NCBI GenBank assembly: GCA_946965045.2
Contig: OX337242.1
Location: forward strand, 2,790,001-2,854,000
DNA from: Epithemia pelagica
Taxonomy: Eukaryota; Bacillariophyta; Bacillariophyceae; Surirellales; Surirellaceae
DNA: 64,000 nucleotides
Direction of reading: 5' to 3'
Position numbers and translations under genes: made by a program. A model generated the notes under the pieces. It was not told the origin of the DNA and ran no database searches. It was given only the letters and a program-made list of their open reading frames with translations. Below are positions 9,398 to 19,023 of the stretch, piece after piece (positions within the stretch are counted from its first letter, which is position 1; each line of letters starts with the position of its first letter).

Positions 9398-10092
9398 CAG
9401 CTTGCGCGTGCCTGACGAAACTGGGAACCCACCACACCCACAGTGCTCGTTTGTTGACTAGTTTCCCACTCTCCAGTCCAATTGTGACCGGCGTGACCGG
9501 TTCGAGGACAAGAGGTTCGGCGCGAGACAGTGCTGTCATCGTGTAATATGTAGTTAGATACAGTAGACTCGATGATGGTGATCCAAAAGGCTTGCGTTCT
9601 ATCTATAGAGATACCCTCTCCATTAGGAATGGCACACCTTGTGTCCTTACTGCACCATCACCAAAAGTTGAATTGGTGCAATCGAGATGTCGCAAATGCG
9701 CAGTTTGTCAATGATGAGATAGTCTTGAGTAGTTGGATGGAGTGAAAACTGGATGTCGTCTACCCATTACGGAGCTCAGTCGTCCTATTATGCATGTACA
9801 AAAAGAGAAAAATCCATATCGTACCCGGATATATGATGTCATGATGACGAAATATGATGACGTGTATTTGGAACTCTTTTTCTCCTTCAATTCACGTGAT
9901 AGCCCGTATAAAACATTTTGGTCCAAATTAGTACGGGCTATCGCGGTGCCAAAGTGTCAGGTAGACCAGATATTTGCCAGAATCCAGAAATCCAGAAAAT
10001 CCTGAATAACTCGACCGGGTGTTGATCTTTTTCAAAACAAACATTATCAGCAGATAGAGCTCGTCGAGCTCTGTCGATTCCGCTGCTTAAAA
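9398..10092. other. Intergenic, left border of the duplicated array
   Basis: No gene seen. At 9740-9786 it carries a sequence that recurs at 13125-13192. Downstream of about 9790 the DNA becomes AT-richer. Confidence 0.35.
9740..9786. repeat. Direct repeat flanking the U1-K1 module (left copy)
   Basis: GAGTGAAAACTGGATGTC followed by GTCTACCCATTACGGAG and CAGTCGTCCT. The same two blocks recur in the same orientation at 13125-13192, where 21 extra bases separate them. The pair brackets the U1-K1 module, about 3.4 kb. Confidence 0.6.
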
Positions 10093-10163
10093 TTGAAAAA
10101 AGTCAACATGGTCGTGACTCAGAATTTCTGGCTTGACTCGTGCGCCAAACCGTCAGGTTGCTT

Positions 10164-10478
10164 CTATGTCAATCCACATTCTTGTCCAATGCTTCCGAAA
10201 CCTGTTTCATATAATCGTCGGTCCGTTGGTATTTCCGCACCACCAGAAGTTATCTCGCAGTGCCATCGCCATTCGAATGTCACCCTCATCATGAAGAATA
10301 CAATGACACAATCTTCATTGTCCAGTGCTCTTGACAAGGCTTTGAGACCCAAATTGGTAATCTGGGTACTGCCAACGGCAACTGTATGCCATTCGAGATC
10401 TGCAATGGGAACCGCCAATATGCTCATTCCTGAGAATCTGCCAGTCTTGTCGCCGTCTTCTCCTTTGATTTCGGTCAT
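10164..10478 (-). CDS. U family, C-terminal segment (copy U1)
   Basis: A 104-codon frame beginning MTEIKGEDGDKTGRFSG, with a hydrophobic patch MSILAVPIADLEW and an amphipathic stretch ITNLGLKALSRAL. The same segment occurs at about 46740-47021 (U4, nearly identical) and in part at 19890-20020 (U2) and 35775-35806 (U3). It lies downstream of the 10868-11368 frame on the same strand and is probably the 3' part of the same gene, separated by an untranslated or intronic stretch with a stop-rich direct repeat. No domain is recognised. Confidence 0.35.
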   Translation of the reverse strand: MTEIKGEDGDKTGRFSGMSILAVPIADLEWHTVAVGSTQITNLGLKALSRALDNEDCVIVFFMMRVTFEWRWHCEITSGGAEIPTDRRLYETGFGSIGQECGLT

Positions 10479-10566
10479 TCCATCTTGCCGATGAACGTTC
10501 CTCTCTTCGTGATCGCTCCTATCATGTACTCTTGTTCGTCCTCTTGCTGCTTTGTCTCCTCAAATG

Positions 10567-10684
10567 CAGGCGTCTGCTGCTATAATGCAACAAGGAAGCG
10601 AGTCAGAATGAGATGAATGACATCATGTTCCTTCTGGTCCATCATGTCGTCGGATTCTCGTCTCTGTGTAGTTGTGCATGTGAC
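10567..10684. repeat. Internal direct repeat of U (copy 1 of 2)
   Basis: About 118 bp starting CAGGCGTCTGCTGCT and containing the reverse complement of the U start region recur at 11291-11408 with roughly 85-90% identity. Both copies encode or mimic MMDQKEHDVIH, but only the one at 11291-11408 leads into an open frame. The same pair exists in the U3 and U4 modules. Confidence 0.6.
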
Positions 10685-10867
10685 CTTGGTTCCGTCACCA
10701 CTCCGCCACGACAATCTTTGTACCTCGAACTAATAAGCAGCAGAATCAGAAAGCGACAACAAGCAGCACGAACTCATCCAACAAAGCCTTGTCACGAGCA
10801 GGACAGGAATGATGATTGCTTGTTCATTGTCGAGACTGGCTTTTCTTGTTTGTAGTGAAATCCTCAT

Positions 10868-11368
10868 CTAGTTTGGCTCTATTTTGGCTGTAGGTCGTTT
10901 TGCCGGAACCGGACACACAAAACTCTTGTACGTTCTCGACGCCAGGTGGATCCAAGCGACGACTCCCCCGGTCCACTTTTGGTTCCTTAAACTCTTTTGG
11001 TTTCCAATCAAGACGACAACATCACCCATTGGCAAAATGTAGCAGCCACCGGTCCTGAGACCCACCTTGGCGAACGGAGGCCATTGAGCCAGTGCGATAT
11101 GCGTCTGCCACAATCTTTGGACCACATGCGCGAGCATTACTGACAACTGGCGAAGACGGCACGAGACGGTTTTGGCTCTCCCAAAAAGATGATTGATGGA
11201 GTTGGTATCAATAATGGCATAGGGGACCAACCTTTGCGATCCAACCACATCCATGTGACATTTTCGAAAGCGATCCAAAGAAGACGAATGCAGGCGTCTG
11301 CTGCTAATGCAGCACGGGAAGCGAGTCACAATGGGATGAATGACATCATGCTCCTTCTGGTCCATCAT
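10868..11368 (-). CDS. U family protein, N-terminal segment (copy U1, only open copy)
   Basis: A 166-codon frame from an ATG at 11368 (MMDQKEHDVIHPIVTR). It has a hydrophobic middle (LVPYAIIDTNSINHLF) and a compact later part (GCYILPMGDVVVLIGN) ending RPTAKIEPN. It is divergently placed from K1, 446 bp away. Three other copies of the frame (19509, 34890 and 45852 onward) are broken by a nonsense codon or by frameshifts; here the codon that is TGA in U2 and U3 is AGA. No family is recognised. It may be a short gene or the first exon of a longer one whose later part is at 10164-10478. Confidence 0.4.
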   Translation of the reverse strand: MMDQKEHDVIHPIVTRFPCCISSRRLHSSSLDRFRKCHMDVVGSQRLVPYAIIDTNSINHLFGRAKTVSCRLRQLSVMLAHVVQRLWQTHIALAQWPPFAKVGLRTGGCYILPMGDVVVLIGNQKSLRNQKWTGGVVAWIHLASRTYKSFVCPVPAKRPTAKIEPN

Positions 11369-11408
11369 GTCGTCGGATTCTAGTTTTTGTGTAGTTGTAC
11401 TTGTGGCC

Positions 11409-11814
11409 TTGCTTCCTTCACTATATGATGCCCACTCGCATCAAGAAGATAACTTTTTCGGTTCATTGCATCAAAAGAAGACCACTCTCTCTGTTGTTGT
11501 TGTTGTCGTCGTTGTGAACAGACTGTATAGGACCAAGGGAATTATGGTGTTCCATCAATGGCGTGGACGAGATGACTTGGAAATTAGGGATTGTCGATCG
11601 GTGGACCTCTTCATCATACAAAAGGACCTCTTATGTCGTCGTATCTTGCGCAGCACAGAAGATACTTTTGGGGGCTTGTCATGAATTCTATGTGCGATGG
11701 AATGCCCTTCACCATCGTACGCAGGACAGGCACACCTTTTCCACACGCGGCAAAGCTTCCACGCGTTGCTCACAAATACTTCTCGTGCCGCAATTTCTTG
11801 TCAGCGCCGTGACC
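11409..11814. promoter_or_regulatory. U1-K1 divergent intergenic region
   Basis: Between the U1 start and the chosen K1 ATG. It contains a (GTT)n/(GTC)n tract at about 11490-11516. A frame continuous with K1 is open back to 11563, but the homologous upstream stretch is frame-disrupted in the K2 and K4 copies, so it is treated as leader sequence. Confidence 0.35.
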
Positions 11815-13035
11815 ATGACAAGAACACTGAAAGAACGGGCATGGCAGTCGGGCCTTGTTCTTTTGGAAGAGACAGCACAATGGAACTTCGGGGACTGGCC
11901 TCCTCTCCAGGGTGGATATCGTTATGATCATGCTTCGGTCGTACTGGATCATCCCGATACGGAAAACGATAGCAACAATAACAGGGGGCAGACGGTCGTC
12001 GTGTTGGGAGGATGGCAACAAGGCCAAGGTACCACGGATTCAGTTCTTGTATTGAATCTGTCAGACCCAGACAAGCAATGGCGAGAAGGACCACCCATGA
12101 GCAAGAAACGTGACGATCATGCCGCTGTTGTTTGCAATGGCAGCGTGTACGTGATGGGAGGATACAGGCGAGGACCTTTGGATTGTATTGAACGAATTGA
12201 TGGCAATGATTTGCTTCGATCATCCTTAACAACCACCACCACTCAGGATAGTCATTGGACAACATTGACATGTCGCTTATCAATGGGACGATCAGGATGT
12301 TGTGCTGTCGCGGTTCACAACCGATACATCGTTGTAATGGGTGGCTATTACAACGATCAATTTTTGTCGTCAGTGGATATTATTGATACCAACAATCACA
12401 TTGTCACTGCTGGACCATCCATGGCTGTTCCTCGACAATTATGTGCCAGTGCGGTTATTGGTCACCGCATCTTTGTCGTTGGAGGCCGTAATGAGCATGG
12501 CAATCTTGACTTGGTGGAGTATTTGGACGGCACAACACCCTTTGACAGTGATGAGACAGAAAAGGAAACTGGCTCGACGTTCATTTTTTTCTCACCCACC
12601 TGGACCACTCATTCTGATTTGGTGCTTTCCAATGCACGAAGGTCTTGTGCTGTGGTTGCCGTGGGATCTTGTCTGGTGGTGGCGGGAGGACGAGCCGATT
12701 CAACCGTGCAAGTCTTAGATACGCGCCGCAACCACGTGTGGAATCTCCCACCATTCGCAAATTACCGCAGTGGTTGCAGTATGGTGACTGTTGCCAACCA
12801 TGTTGCCGTGATTGGTGGATCTCAGAACCCTACCTGTGCGACATTACCACTACTGGACAAGCATACGTGGTGTTTTCGTCGACTCTGTGAGCAGCAACTT
12901 AACGGATGGCATCATTTTCGGGAAGGAATGGGCATCGGAGATGCTCATTTTTCCCCCTTCACTTCCTCGACAACAGCTCGTAAACGCGCAAGGTCCAAGA
13001 CGCACCGTGGTGATGACGGGAAGGATGGAACTTGA
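11815..13035 (+). CDS. Kelch-repeat beta-propeller protein K1
   Basis: 406 aa from ATG 11815 (MTRTLKERAWQSG). Six Kelch-type blades are marked by a Gly-Gly doublet after a beta strand: VVVLGGWQ, VYVMGGYR, IVVMGGYY, IFVVGGRN, LVVAGGRA and VAVIGGSQ, each followed by a strand ending in Trp or a similar residue. The C-terminus is basic (RKRARSKTHRG). Kelch propellers usually serve as protein-binding platforms, for example as ubiquitin-ligase adaptors, but no BTB or F-box domain is present, so the role is unknown. K2, K3 and K4 have exactly the same length. K1 differs by GYRYDHAS where the others read GWRLDHAS. The extended N-terminus starting before 11815 is rejected because it is not conserved in frame. 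It is on the opposite strand to the other three copies. Confidence 0.85.
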   Translation: MTRTLKERAWQSGLVLLEETAQWNFGDWPPLQGGYRYDHASVVLDHPDTENDSNNNRGQTVVVLGGWQQGQGTTDSVLVLNLSDPDKQWREGPPMSKKRDDHAAVVCNGSVYVMGGYRRGPLDCIERIDGNDLLRSSLTTTTTQDSHWTTLTCRLSMGRSGCCAVAVHNRYIVVMGGYYNDQFLSSVDIIDTNNHIVTAGPSMAVPRQLCASAVIGHRIFVVGGRNEHGNLDLVEYLDGTTPFDSDETEKETGSTFIFFSPTWTTHSDLVLSNARRSCAVVAVGSCLVVAGGRADSTVQVLDTRRNHVWNLPPFANYRSGCSMVTVANHVAVIGGSQNPTCATLPLLDKHTWCFRRLCEQQLNGWHHFREGMGIGDAHFSPFTSSTTARKRARSKTHRGDDGKDGT

Positions 13036-13124
13036 AATTTGCAACGTATTGCAGTATGTCCTAACATTAGCGGAACTCTAGAGCATTATCATTTTACTGA
13101 ACAACTTGGGGCTTATGTGAGATG

Positions 13125-13192
13125 GGAGTGAAAACTGGATGTCCTCATAAAAATAAACATAGTCTACCCATTACGGAGCCCAGTCGTCCTTT
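13125..13192. repeat. Direct repeat flanking the U1-K1 module (right copy)
   Basis: Contains GAGTGAAAACTGGATGTC and, after a short AT-rich insert, GTCTACCCATTACGGAG, matching 9740-9786. Confidence 0.6.
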
Positions 13193-13270
13193 CGGTACAT
13201 AGCCTCCACAAGAGAAAACCAAAAGGGAAAATGCTATAGTGTTGTACTCTAACTGCCCCATAAAAATATC

Positions 13271-14740
13271 ATGGGCCTTTTTGGAAGTTTGAGTCACAAT
13301 GGACAATTGGCATCTCACAATGATCCAATGATGATGCCCTGGTTGTGGCAATTTTCCAAACGGCCGACCCTCCTCATCGTGGCACTCCTCACGACTACGA
13401 CTATTCTCATCAATCTATATGTCGGTGTCCATGTGGAGTCTAGTATACTAGTGGATTCTTCCCGAACCAAATTTGGTATTCCATCCGTCGGTTTCGTCCA
13501 ACACAACGAAAAAGGAGCAGGACGGACTCGATCCAAGTTGAATCTCCACTCCTCGACGAATCGCACCGTTCCAGTGCCGTTTACAAGGAAGGATCCTTTG
13601 GTGGGAAGGATCCACTCCCACAACAGCAACCACTCGAGCACAACCACGAGCCAACCCGTCTCGATTGGATCCTCGCCCCCTTCCTCCTCCTCTGTTTCCA
13701 TTCCTCCAATTTCACCGCCTCTTACGACCATGACGACACGTCACGGGATTCCCAAAATCCTGTGGTTGTATTGGGATCGCGGATTGGACCATTTGGCGCA
13801 TATGGGGACACGCCACAAGAACAAATATCAGGCCGACTATGCCTGCGTCCAAGCCTGGCAACTCTTGCATCCCACGTGGGATGTTCGCATCCTCGATCGG
13901 ACCACAGCCATGACCTTGGCGCCCAATTTTGCTCAATTGGCCCGCCTTGCTCGCATCAACGACCATGGCAACAACAAACGAACCAACAATGAGACACGCA
14001 TTTGCACCGTCAAACTGGGCAACTTGTTGCGCACCGAACTCTTGGCCTTGTACGGGGGTGTCTATGCCGATACCTCGATATGTCCCCTGCGACCCTTGGA
14101 TGACTATGTGGACCACTTGATTCCAAGTCGACACGTTGACTTTTTTGTGCCCCCCTTTTTCAGCAAGGCGGGCGGCCTGACCCATACGCAACTCCAACAG
14201 TACAATACCTGTCATGTGCGAGACAGCCGCTCGGAAACGACCAAAACCCACCAACAAATGAGCCAGGACCGCATGCTGGACAATTATTTCCTGGTATCAA
14301 AACCCCACAGTCTCGTGATGCAACGGTGGATGCACGCCTATACCCAGCACCTGGAGCACATGGTACAAACCACGTCGAACCAGACCGATCTTTGCACCAA
14401 AATGCCCTATTTTATTCACCAATGCCTCTTTACGTTGCAAGTGTTAAAGGACGCCAAATTTGAAGCGGCCTGGGTCCAGTTTCGACACGCATCGAGTCCC
14501 CACAATGGCTATTGGCAAACGGGAAACACGTCTGGCATGTGTTATGGGGCCAGTCCCCGCGATAAGCGGGCACGTCGAGATGTGCAGCACGTCCGGACCC
14601 ACTGTTTTTGGATCAAAAAGCCACGAGGCCCGGTATCGAAGTATGTCCAATCTCCCGCCTATCTCCACGACATGGCAGCCGTCCTTCGGGCACATCACAC
14701 GAACCAAACTCGTCTTGGATCCAATTATGACTCGTCATAA
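13271..14740 (+). CDS. Caps_synth/GT32-like glycosyltransferase G1
   Basis: 489 aa, type II membrane topology. A short cytosolic N-terminus precedes a membrane anchor at about 32-52 and a Ser/Thr-rich stem (about 60-157). The catalytic domain starts with IPKILWLYWDRG (about 160), as in Caps_synth/Gly_transf_sug proteins, followed by HPTWDVRILDR and LLRTELLALYGGVYADTS, where Asp in YADTS is the DXD-like metal/nucleotide-sugar site (about 266-270). Predicted to act in the Golgi on secreted or cell-surface glycan; substrate unknown. The ATG at 13271 is not conserved in G3 (TTG there), so translation could begin at the ATG cluster near 13328. It faces F1 tail to tail, 163 bp apart. Confidence 0.8.
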   Translation: MGLFGSLSHNGQLASHNDPMMMPWLWQFSKRPTLLIVALLTTTTILINLYVGVHVESSILVDSSRTKFGIPSVGFVQHNEKGAGRTRSKLNLHSSTNRTVPVPFTRKDPLVGRIHSHNSNHSSTTTSQPVSIGSSPPSSSSVSIPPISPPLTTMTTRHGIPKILWLYWDRGLDHLAHMGTRHKNKYQADYACVQAWQLLHPTWDVRILDRTTAMTLAPNFAQLARLARINDHGNNKRTNNETRICTVKLGNLLRTELLALYGGVYADTSICPLRPLDDYVDHLIPSRHVDFFVPPFFSKAGGLTHTQLQQYNTCHVRDSRSETTKTHQQMSQDRMLDNYFLVSKPHSLVMQRWMHAYTQHLEHMVQTTSNQTDLCTKMPYFIHQCLFTLQVLKDAKFEAAWVQFRHASSPHNGYWQTGNTSGMCYGASPRDKRARRDVQHVRTHCFWIKKPRGPVSKYVQSPAYLHDMAAVLRAHHTNQTRLGSNYDSS

Positions 14741-14903
14741 TATAACACGCACACGCATAGAAAATATATGGTTTGGTTCGAATTGCGTAGGACCGTGCGA
14801 TGTTCTAGGTAGGTACCACTGCGACCACTCGTGCCGCAACCCCGAGTCGTAGTTCATGGATCCAAAATGGATACACTACAACAAGGCATCCGAACTGGAT
14901 ACA

Positions 14904-16562
14904 CTACAACAAGGCATTGGATTGTTGTTGCAAGGATTTCCCAGTCATGGTTCCGGACGGAGAAACGAGTTGGTGGCAAAACTCTCGCCGGGGAGAATCC
15001 CGCACCGAGGGATCCAGGGCCAAAAAGGTACAGTTTTGTTCCACCAAGCCGCCCCCAGCGACGGACGAGTCCAAGTTGTCCTTGCGGTTGTTTGGAGTAT
15101 TCGTTGGATGGTACTGAAACCAGGTAGATGCGGAAGCCTGGTCTCCCATGGTTTCCGTCAAATAGTACCAGCGCACCGTCGAGGCATTGCCCAACAAGCC
15201 CGCCAGTTGGGCAAACGTCGATTGGGCCACACCCACCAATGTGGCTTTCGTCGACAGGGCCAAACAAAAGTCTTGAATGCCCGATTGATTTTGAATCACT
15301 CGTACCTTCCATCCCTGGTCTGTTAACGCTTGCGCATAGGGCGTCGCTGTGCTCGGATACCGACTAATGATGGCCATTCGGTGACTACTACTGGCAGCAC
15401 TGTGGGTGTGATTGGTGTTGTCGTTGTTGCTCTCCATTGGAGATTGGGACACGTTTGACGTTGGCGGTGGACCAAACAAGTACTGAGCGGTATCGTTGGG
15501 TGTCAGTTCCCGATAGCGCTTTTTTGGGTTGGATAGGTTGATTCGTTCAAATTCCGTCACAAAGTTGCGAAAATGAAAGACCGTCTCATTGTCATTGGGT
15601 CGCTGGGCACAACACGACGGATCAATGCGGAACCAGTGCCGAAGATCGTAGTACAACTCTTGATCTTGCAAAATAACAGAGGGGGACAGGAATTTGGACA
15701 CGGAGAGAAAGGGGATCGAGTAGGGATTGTCGTCGGGAACCGAGGATGGCAAGGGAACGTCGTGGGTAGCCTTGTTTCTTTGCATTCCACGTGAGCGCTC
15801 TTGTTGTTGTTGTTGTTGTTGTTGAGCCTCGTATTGTTCCTTCAACAAGTCTCGCAGCAAGTGAATTTGAGAAGGTGTTTTCACATTGTACAACTCTTTG
15901 ACGCCCTTGTTTCGTCCCGAGAGCCACTTGGTTTGCGCCTCTTGAATCGGCCCAAAGTGTTCCGAGTCATTGTCCGAACCGACAAAGTCCATGGTCCGCA
16001 CTCCCGGAAAGCACTGGGGGAGAACCTTGTGGGCCTTGTGTGCCAGGACGCGAATGGACAGACCGGGCACGGCCGCTTCCAGAGTGCGTTGAATCTGCCG
16101 CGCATGCGCCAAAAACAGGAGCTGATTGTTCATTTGGCCTTTCATGCGAACGACCATGGTCAAGGTTCGATGGAACCACGGAGTCGACTCGTTGCCCGTC
16201 GTGGAGGAGAAACTGCTGTTGGTCGATTGCTGGATGATGGTTCCTCGTTCGTCTTGTTGTTTCTTGGTGGCCGGAATGTTGTGATTCGATTGGACCAAAG
16301 GATGTGTCAGTTGTTGTTCTCCTCGTTTGGATGGTTGGACATAGATTCGCAGGTCCATGTTAACATATCCGTACAACTCCAACAGCAAGAACAATGCCGC
16401 CACCGACACCACCACCAATGCTGCTTTTCGTACGGCTGCTGGTAGAGAAACTCGTCGCTGCCCTTGTTGTTGTGGTGTGGTACTACCAGGAGTTTTTGGA
16501 TTCTGTGGTTGCGACCAACGATGCCGCATTTGAGAGGACGCGGAGAATGGGAAGGACGACAT
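14904..16562 (-). CDS. Type II membrane protein, fucosyltransferase-like (F1)
   Basis: 552 aa from ATG 16562. Cytosolic basic N-terminus, membrane anchor at about 47-66 (AALVVVSVAALFLLLELYGY), then a disordered stem. The lumenal part starts with TMVVRMKGQMNNQLLFLAHA (about 135-154), resembling the G-x-GNQ-x-F opening of GT11 fucosyltransferases. ETVFHFRNFVTE (about 326-337) recalls their H-x-R motif. STFAQLAGLLGNAS near the end resembles the C-terminal Ser-Phe motif. Assignment to the fucosyltransferase superfamily is inference from these short matches. PolyGln at about 247-254 is longer than in F2. It has an upstream CRE-like box (16700-16707). Confidence 0.65.
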   Translation of the reverse strand: MSSFPFSASSQMRHRWSQPQNPKTPGSTTPQQQGQRRVSLPAAVRKAALVVVSVAALFLLLELYGYVNMDLRIYVQPSKRGEQQLTHPLVQSNHNIPATKKQQDERGTIIQQSTNSSFSSTTGNESTPWFHRTLTMVVRMKGQMNNQLLFLAHARQIQRTLEAAVPGLSIRVLAHKAHKVLPQCFPGVRTMDFVGSDNDSEHFGPIQEAQTKWLSGRNKGVKELYNVKTPSQIHLLRDLLKEQYEAQQQQQQQQERSRGMQRNKATHDVPLPSSVPDDNPYSIPFLSVSKFLSPSVILQDQELYYDLRHWFRIDPSCCAQRPNDNETVFHFRNFVTEFERINLSNPKKRYRELTPNDTAQYLFGPPPTSNVSQSPMESNNDNTNHTHSAASSSHRMAIISRYPSTATPYAQALTDQGWKVRVIQNQSGIQDFCLALSTKATLVGVAQSTFAQLAGLLGNASTVRWYYLTETMGDQASASTWFQYHPTNTPNNRKDNLDSSVAGGGLVEQNCTFLALDPSVRDSPRREFCHQLVSPSGTMTGKSLQQQSNALL

Positions 16563-17117
16563 GGCCCTGTGGAACAGAGAATCACACAGTGTGGATGATC
16601 ATTCCAAAAGTCGTGTCGTCTCGTCAAGCTGAGTGGGTACATGAGGCCAATCCTTTACCATCTGCAAAACAAAAGTTGAAGCATGACACGTCGGAAAAAT
16701 GACGTCAAATCCGGGTTGGACGATGCTATGCTGACGTATTGGGGCTTTCTGATTGGCCTCGTTATCCGGATAGCGGCTTGGCGGAGCCAACAAGGGGAAC
16801 CACACATCGCCCGCCTCGCCAGTAAAAGCACCAAACCGTCGCCCCGCTCGCAGCCAGGCGAACCACCATCTAGCCATCACACATCTCACCACCCTGCTCT
16901 CCGAAACAACAAAAAAGGTCCGCATCGAACACAGCGGTAGCAGATGTCCACAACAAACAACACACCATCGCCACCCAACAGCAACACCACACGTCTATCC
17001 AGCACGACGAAAAGCGCACGGACCTTCGTCCCAGCAGCGCCACCTCGCCTCTTTTATTGGGCACCAACAACCATCCAAACGAGTAGTATTGTAGTCACCT
17101 TTTGTGTAGTACCGAAA
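16563..17117 (-). promoter_or_regulatory. Promoter repeat P1 (uninterrupted copy) with TGACGTCA box
   Basis: Upstream of F1. It contains TGACGTCA at 16700-16707 (138 bp before the ATG), a second TGACGTATTGG about 25 bp further on, then GATTGGCC (CCAAT type). The same block occurs split at 23672-23873 plus 32188-32525 and at 36221-36336 plus 43252-43694. TGACGT-type CO2/cAMP-responsive elements bound by bZIP factors are known in diatom promoters. Their role here is inferred. This copy is the empty site for both large insertions. Confidence 0.6.
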
Positions 17118-17377
17118 TGCCGGAATGGATTCACCAATGCCTCCTCTTGACACTCCAAGTGCTGCACCAGGACCCCGAGTTGAAAGAGGCTGGGTCCACC
17201 TTTTGACAATACTTGGAGTCCCACAATGGATTTTGGCAAACCGGCCACACGGCGGGAATGTGTTGTGGGGCGAGTCCAGTCCCAGAGATGAGAGTGCGCG
17301 GAACGTGCACCACGGATTTGACTCTGTGTGTTTGGAGGCCCGGTATCGGACCAGAAGCCAGGACGGATCCCCATAAC
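17118..17377 (+). pseudogene. Old relic of the G glycosyltransferase C-terminus (g'1)
   Basis: Translates as MPEWIHQCLLTLQVL, an in-frame TGA after GSTF, then NGFWQTGHTAGMCCGAS. This aligns with MPYFIHQCLFTLQVL and NGYWQTGNTSGMCYGAS near the end of G1. Copies g'2 and g'3 carry the same TGA, so the sequence was dead before the array duplicated. It lies between P and the 3' side of K2. Confidence 0.7.
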
Positions 17378-17802
17378 AATTACAACAACCAGACCGCATT
17401 TGTTCTTGTCACACTGGACAAAAGAAGAATGACATACTCTCAACGACAACTTTCATCGCAACAAACTAGAAATCGTACCTTGGTTTTTGATTCGCAACAG
17501 GAGGCGTAGTGCAACAAAGAACAACAACAAAAAAGAAGAGCACTAGGAACGAGAATCCTCCCCTCCAGTATTGACCAACTAGTAGAGATCAGGATTCACG
17601 CCAACAACAAAAGACCAGACCAATCTCTTTGTTTTGTGGCACCGCATTGCAGTCGGGTCGCCAATTATGTGGTCGCAATGGCATGAAGAACAATTATGTG
17701 GTCGCAATGGCATGAAGAAAACAATACAATTACTGTTTGAGAGTAAAATGATAATGCTAGAGTTCCGCTAATGTTAGGACATACTGCAATACGTTGCAAA
17801 TT
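17378..17802. other. Shared spacer between g' and K
   Basis: No gene. The spacer recurs at 32788-33216 and 43956-44386. This copy contains a short tandem duplication (AATTATGTGGTCGCAATGGC twice, about 17662-17716) absent from the other two. Confidence 0.5.
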
Positions 17803-19023
17803 TCAAGTTCCATCCTTCCCGTCATCACCACGGTGCGTCTTGGACCTTGCGCGTTTACAAGCTGTTGTCGAGGAAGTAAAGGGGGAAAAATGAGCATCTC
17901 CGATGCCCATTCCTTCCCGAAAATGATGCCATCCGTTAAGTTGCTGCTCACAGAGTCGACGAAAACACCACGTATGCTTGTCCAGTAGTGGTAATGTCGC
18001 ACAGGTAGGGTTCTGAGATCCACAAATCACGGCAACATGGTTGGCAACAGTCACCATACTGCAACCACTGCGGTAATTTGCAAATGGTGGGAGATTCCAC
18101 ACGTGGTTGCGGTGCGTATCCAAGACTTGCACGGTTGAATCGGCTCGTCCTCCCGCCACCACCAGACAAGATCCTACGGCAACCACAGCACAAGACCTTC
18201 GTGCATTGGAAAGCACCACATCAGAATGAGTGGTCCAGGTGGGTGAGAAAATAATTGACGTCGAGCCAGTTTCCTTTTCTGTCTCATCACTGTCACAGGG
18301 TGTTGTGCCGTCCAAATACTCCACCAAGTCAAGATTGCCATGCTCATTACGGCCTCCAATGACAAAGATGCGGTGACCAATAACCGCACTGGCACATAAT
18401 TGTCGAGGAACAGCCATGGATGGTCCAGCAGTGACAATGTGATTGTTGGTATCAATTATATCCACTGACGACAAAAATTGATGGTTGTAATAGCCACCCA
18501 TTACAACCATGTATCGGTTGTGAACCGCGACAGCACAACATCCTGATCGCCCCATTGATAAGCGACATGTCAATGTTGTCCAATGACTATCCTGAGTGGT
18601 GTTGGTTGTTAAGGATGATCGAAGCAAATCATTGCCATCAATTCGTTCAATACAATCCAAAGGTCCTCGCCTGTATCCTCCCATCACGTACACGCTGCCA
18701 TTGCAAGCAACAGCGGCATGATCGTCACGTTTCTTGCTCATGGGTGGTCCTTCTCGCCATTGCTTGTCTGGGTCTGACAGATTCAATACAAGAACTGAAT
18801 CCGTGGTACCTTGGCCTTGTTGCCATCCTCCCAACACGACGACCGTCTGCCCCCTGCTATTGTTGCTATCGTTTTCCGTATCGGGATGGTCCAGTACGAC
18901 CGAAGCATGATCCAAACGCCATCCACCCTGGAGAGGAGGCCAGTCCTCGAAGTTCCATTGTGCTGTCTCTTCCAAAAGAACAAGGCCCGACTGCCATGCC
19001 CGTTCTTTCAGTGTTCTTGTCAT
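17803..19023 (-). CDS. Kelch-repeat beta-propeller protein K2
   Basis: 406 aa from ATG 19023, aligned end to end with K1, K3 and K4. Five blades keep the Gly-Gly doublet. The sixth reads VAVICGSQN where the other copies have VAVIGGSQN, so one conserved Gly is Cys. Other changes are scattered and conservative (for example SIIFSPTW for FIFFSPTW). The region upstream of the ATG is frame-disrupted relative to K1 and K3, which supports this start. Divergent from the U2 relic, with g'1 downstream of its 3' end. Confidence 0.83.
   Translation of the reverse strand: MTRTLKERAWQSGLVLLEETAQWNFEDWPPLQGGWRLDHASVVLDHPDTENDSNNSRGQTVVVLGGWQQGQGTTDSVLVLNLSDPDKQWREGPPMSKKRDDHAAVACNGSVYVMGGYRRGPLDCIERIDGNDLLRSSLTTNTTQDSHWTTLTCRLSMGRSGCCAVAVHNRYMVVMGGYYNHQFLSSVDIIDTNNHIVTAGPSMAVPRQLCASAVIGHRIFVIGGRNEHGNLDLVEYLDGTTPCDSDETEKETGSTSIIFSPTWTTHSDVVLSNARRSCAVVAVGSCLVVAGGRADSTVQVLDTHRNHVWNLPPFANYRSGCSMVTVANHVAVICGSQNPTCATLPLLDKHTWCFRRLCEQQLNGWHHFREGMGIGDAHFSPFTSSTTACKRARSKTHRGDDGKDGT

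Noticed and set aside
10681-10720. tRNA-Ser-like start (GTCGTGGCGGAGTGGTGAC) on the minus strand, repeated in U modules
   Set aside because: No T-arm (GGTTCGAATCC), anticodon stem or acceptor pairing can be found downstream.
11563-11814. N-terminal extension of K1 (also open in K3)
   Set aside because: The first codon is GTG, and the homologous stretch is frame-broken in K2 and K4 while the rest of the gene is intact.
16942-17070. Conserved minus-strand frame in P repeats (Cys/Trp-rich)
   Set aside because: It is conserved only because the DNA repeat is conserved; copies differ by frame-changing indels and no domain is visible.
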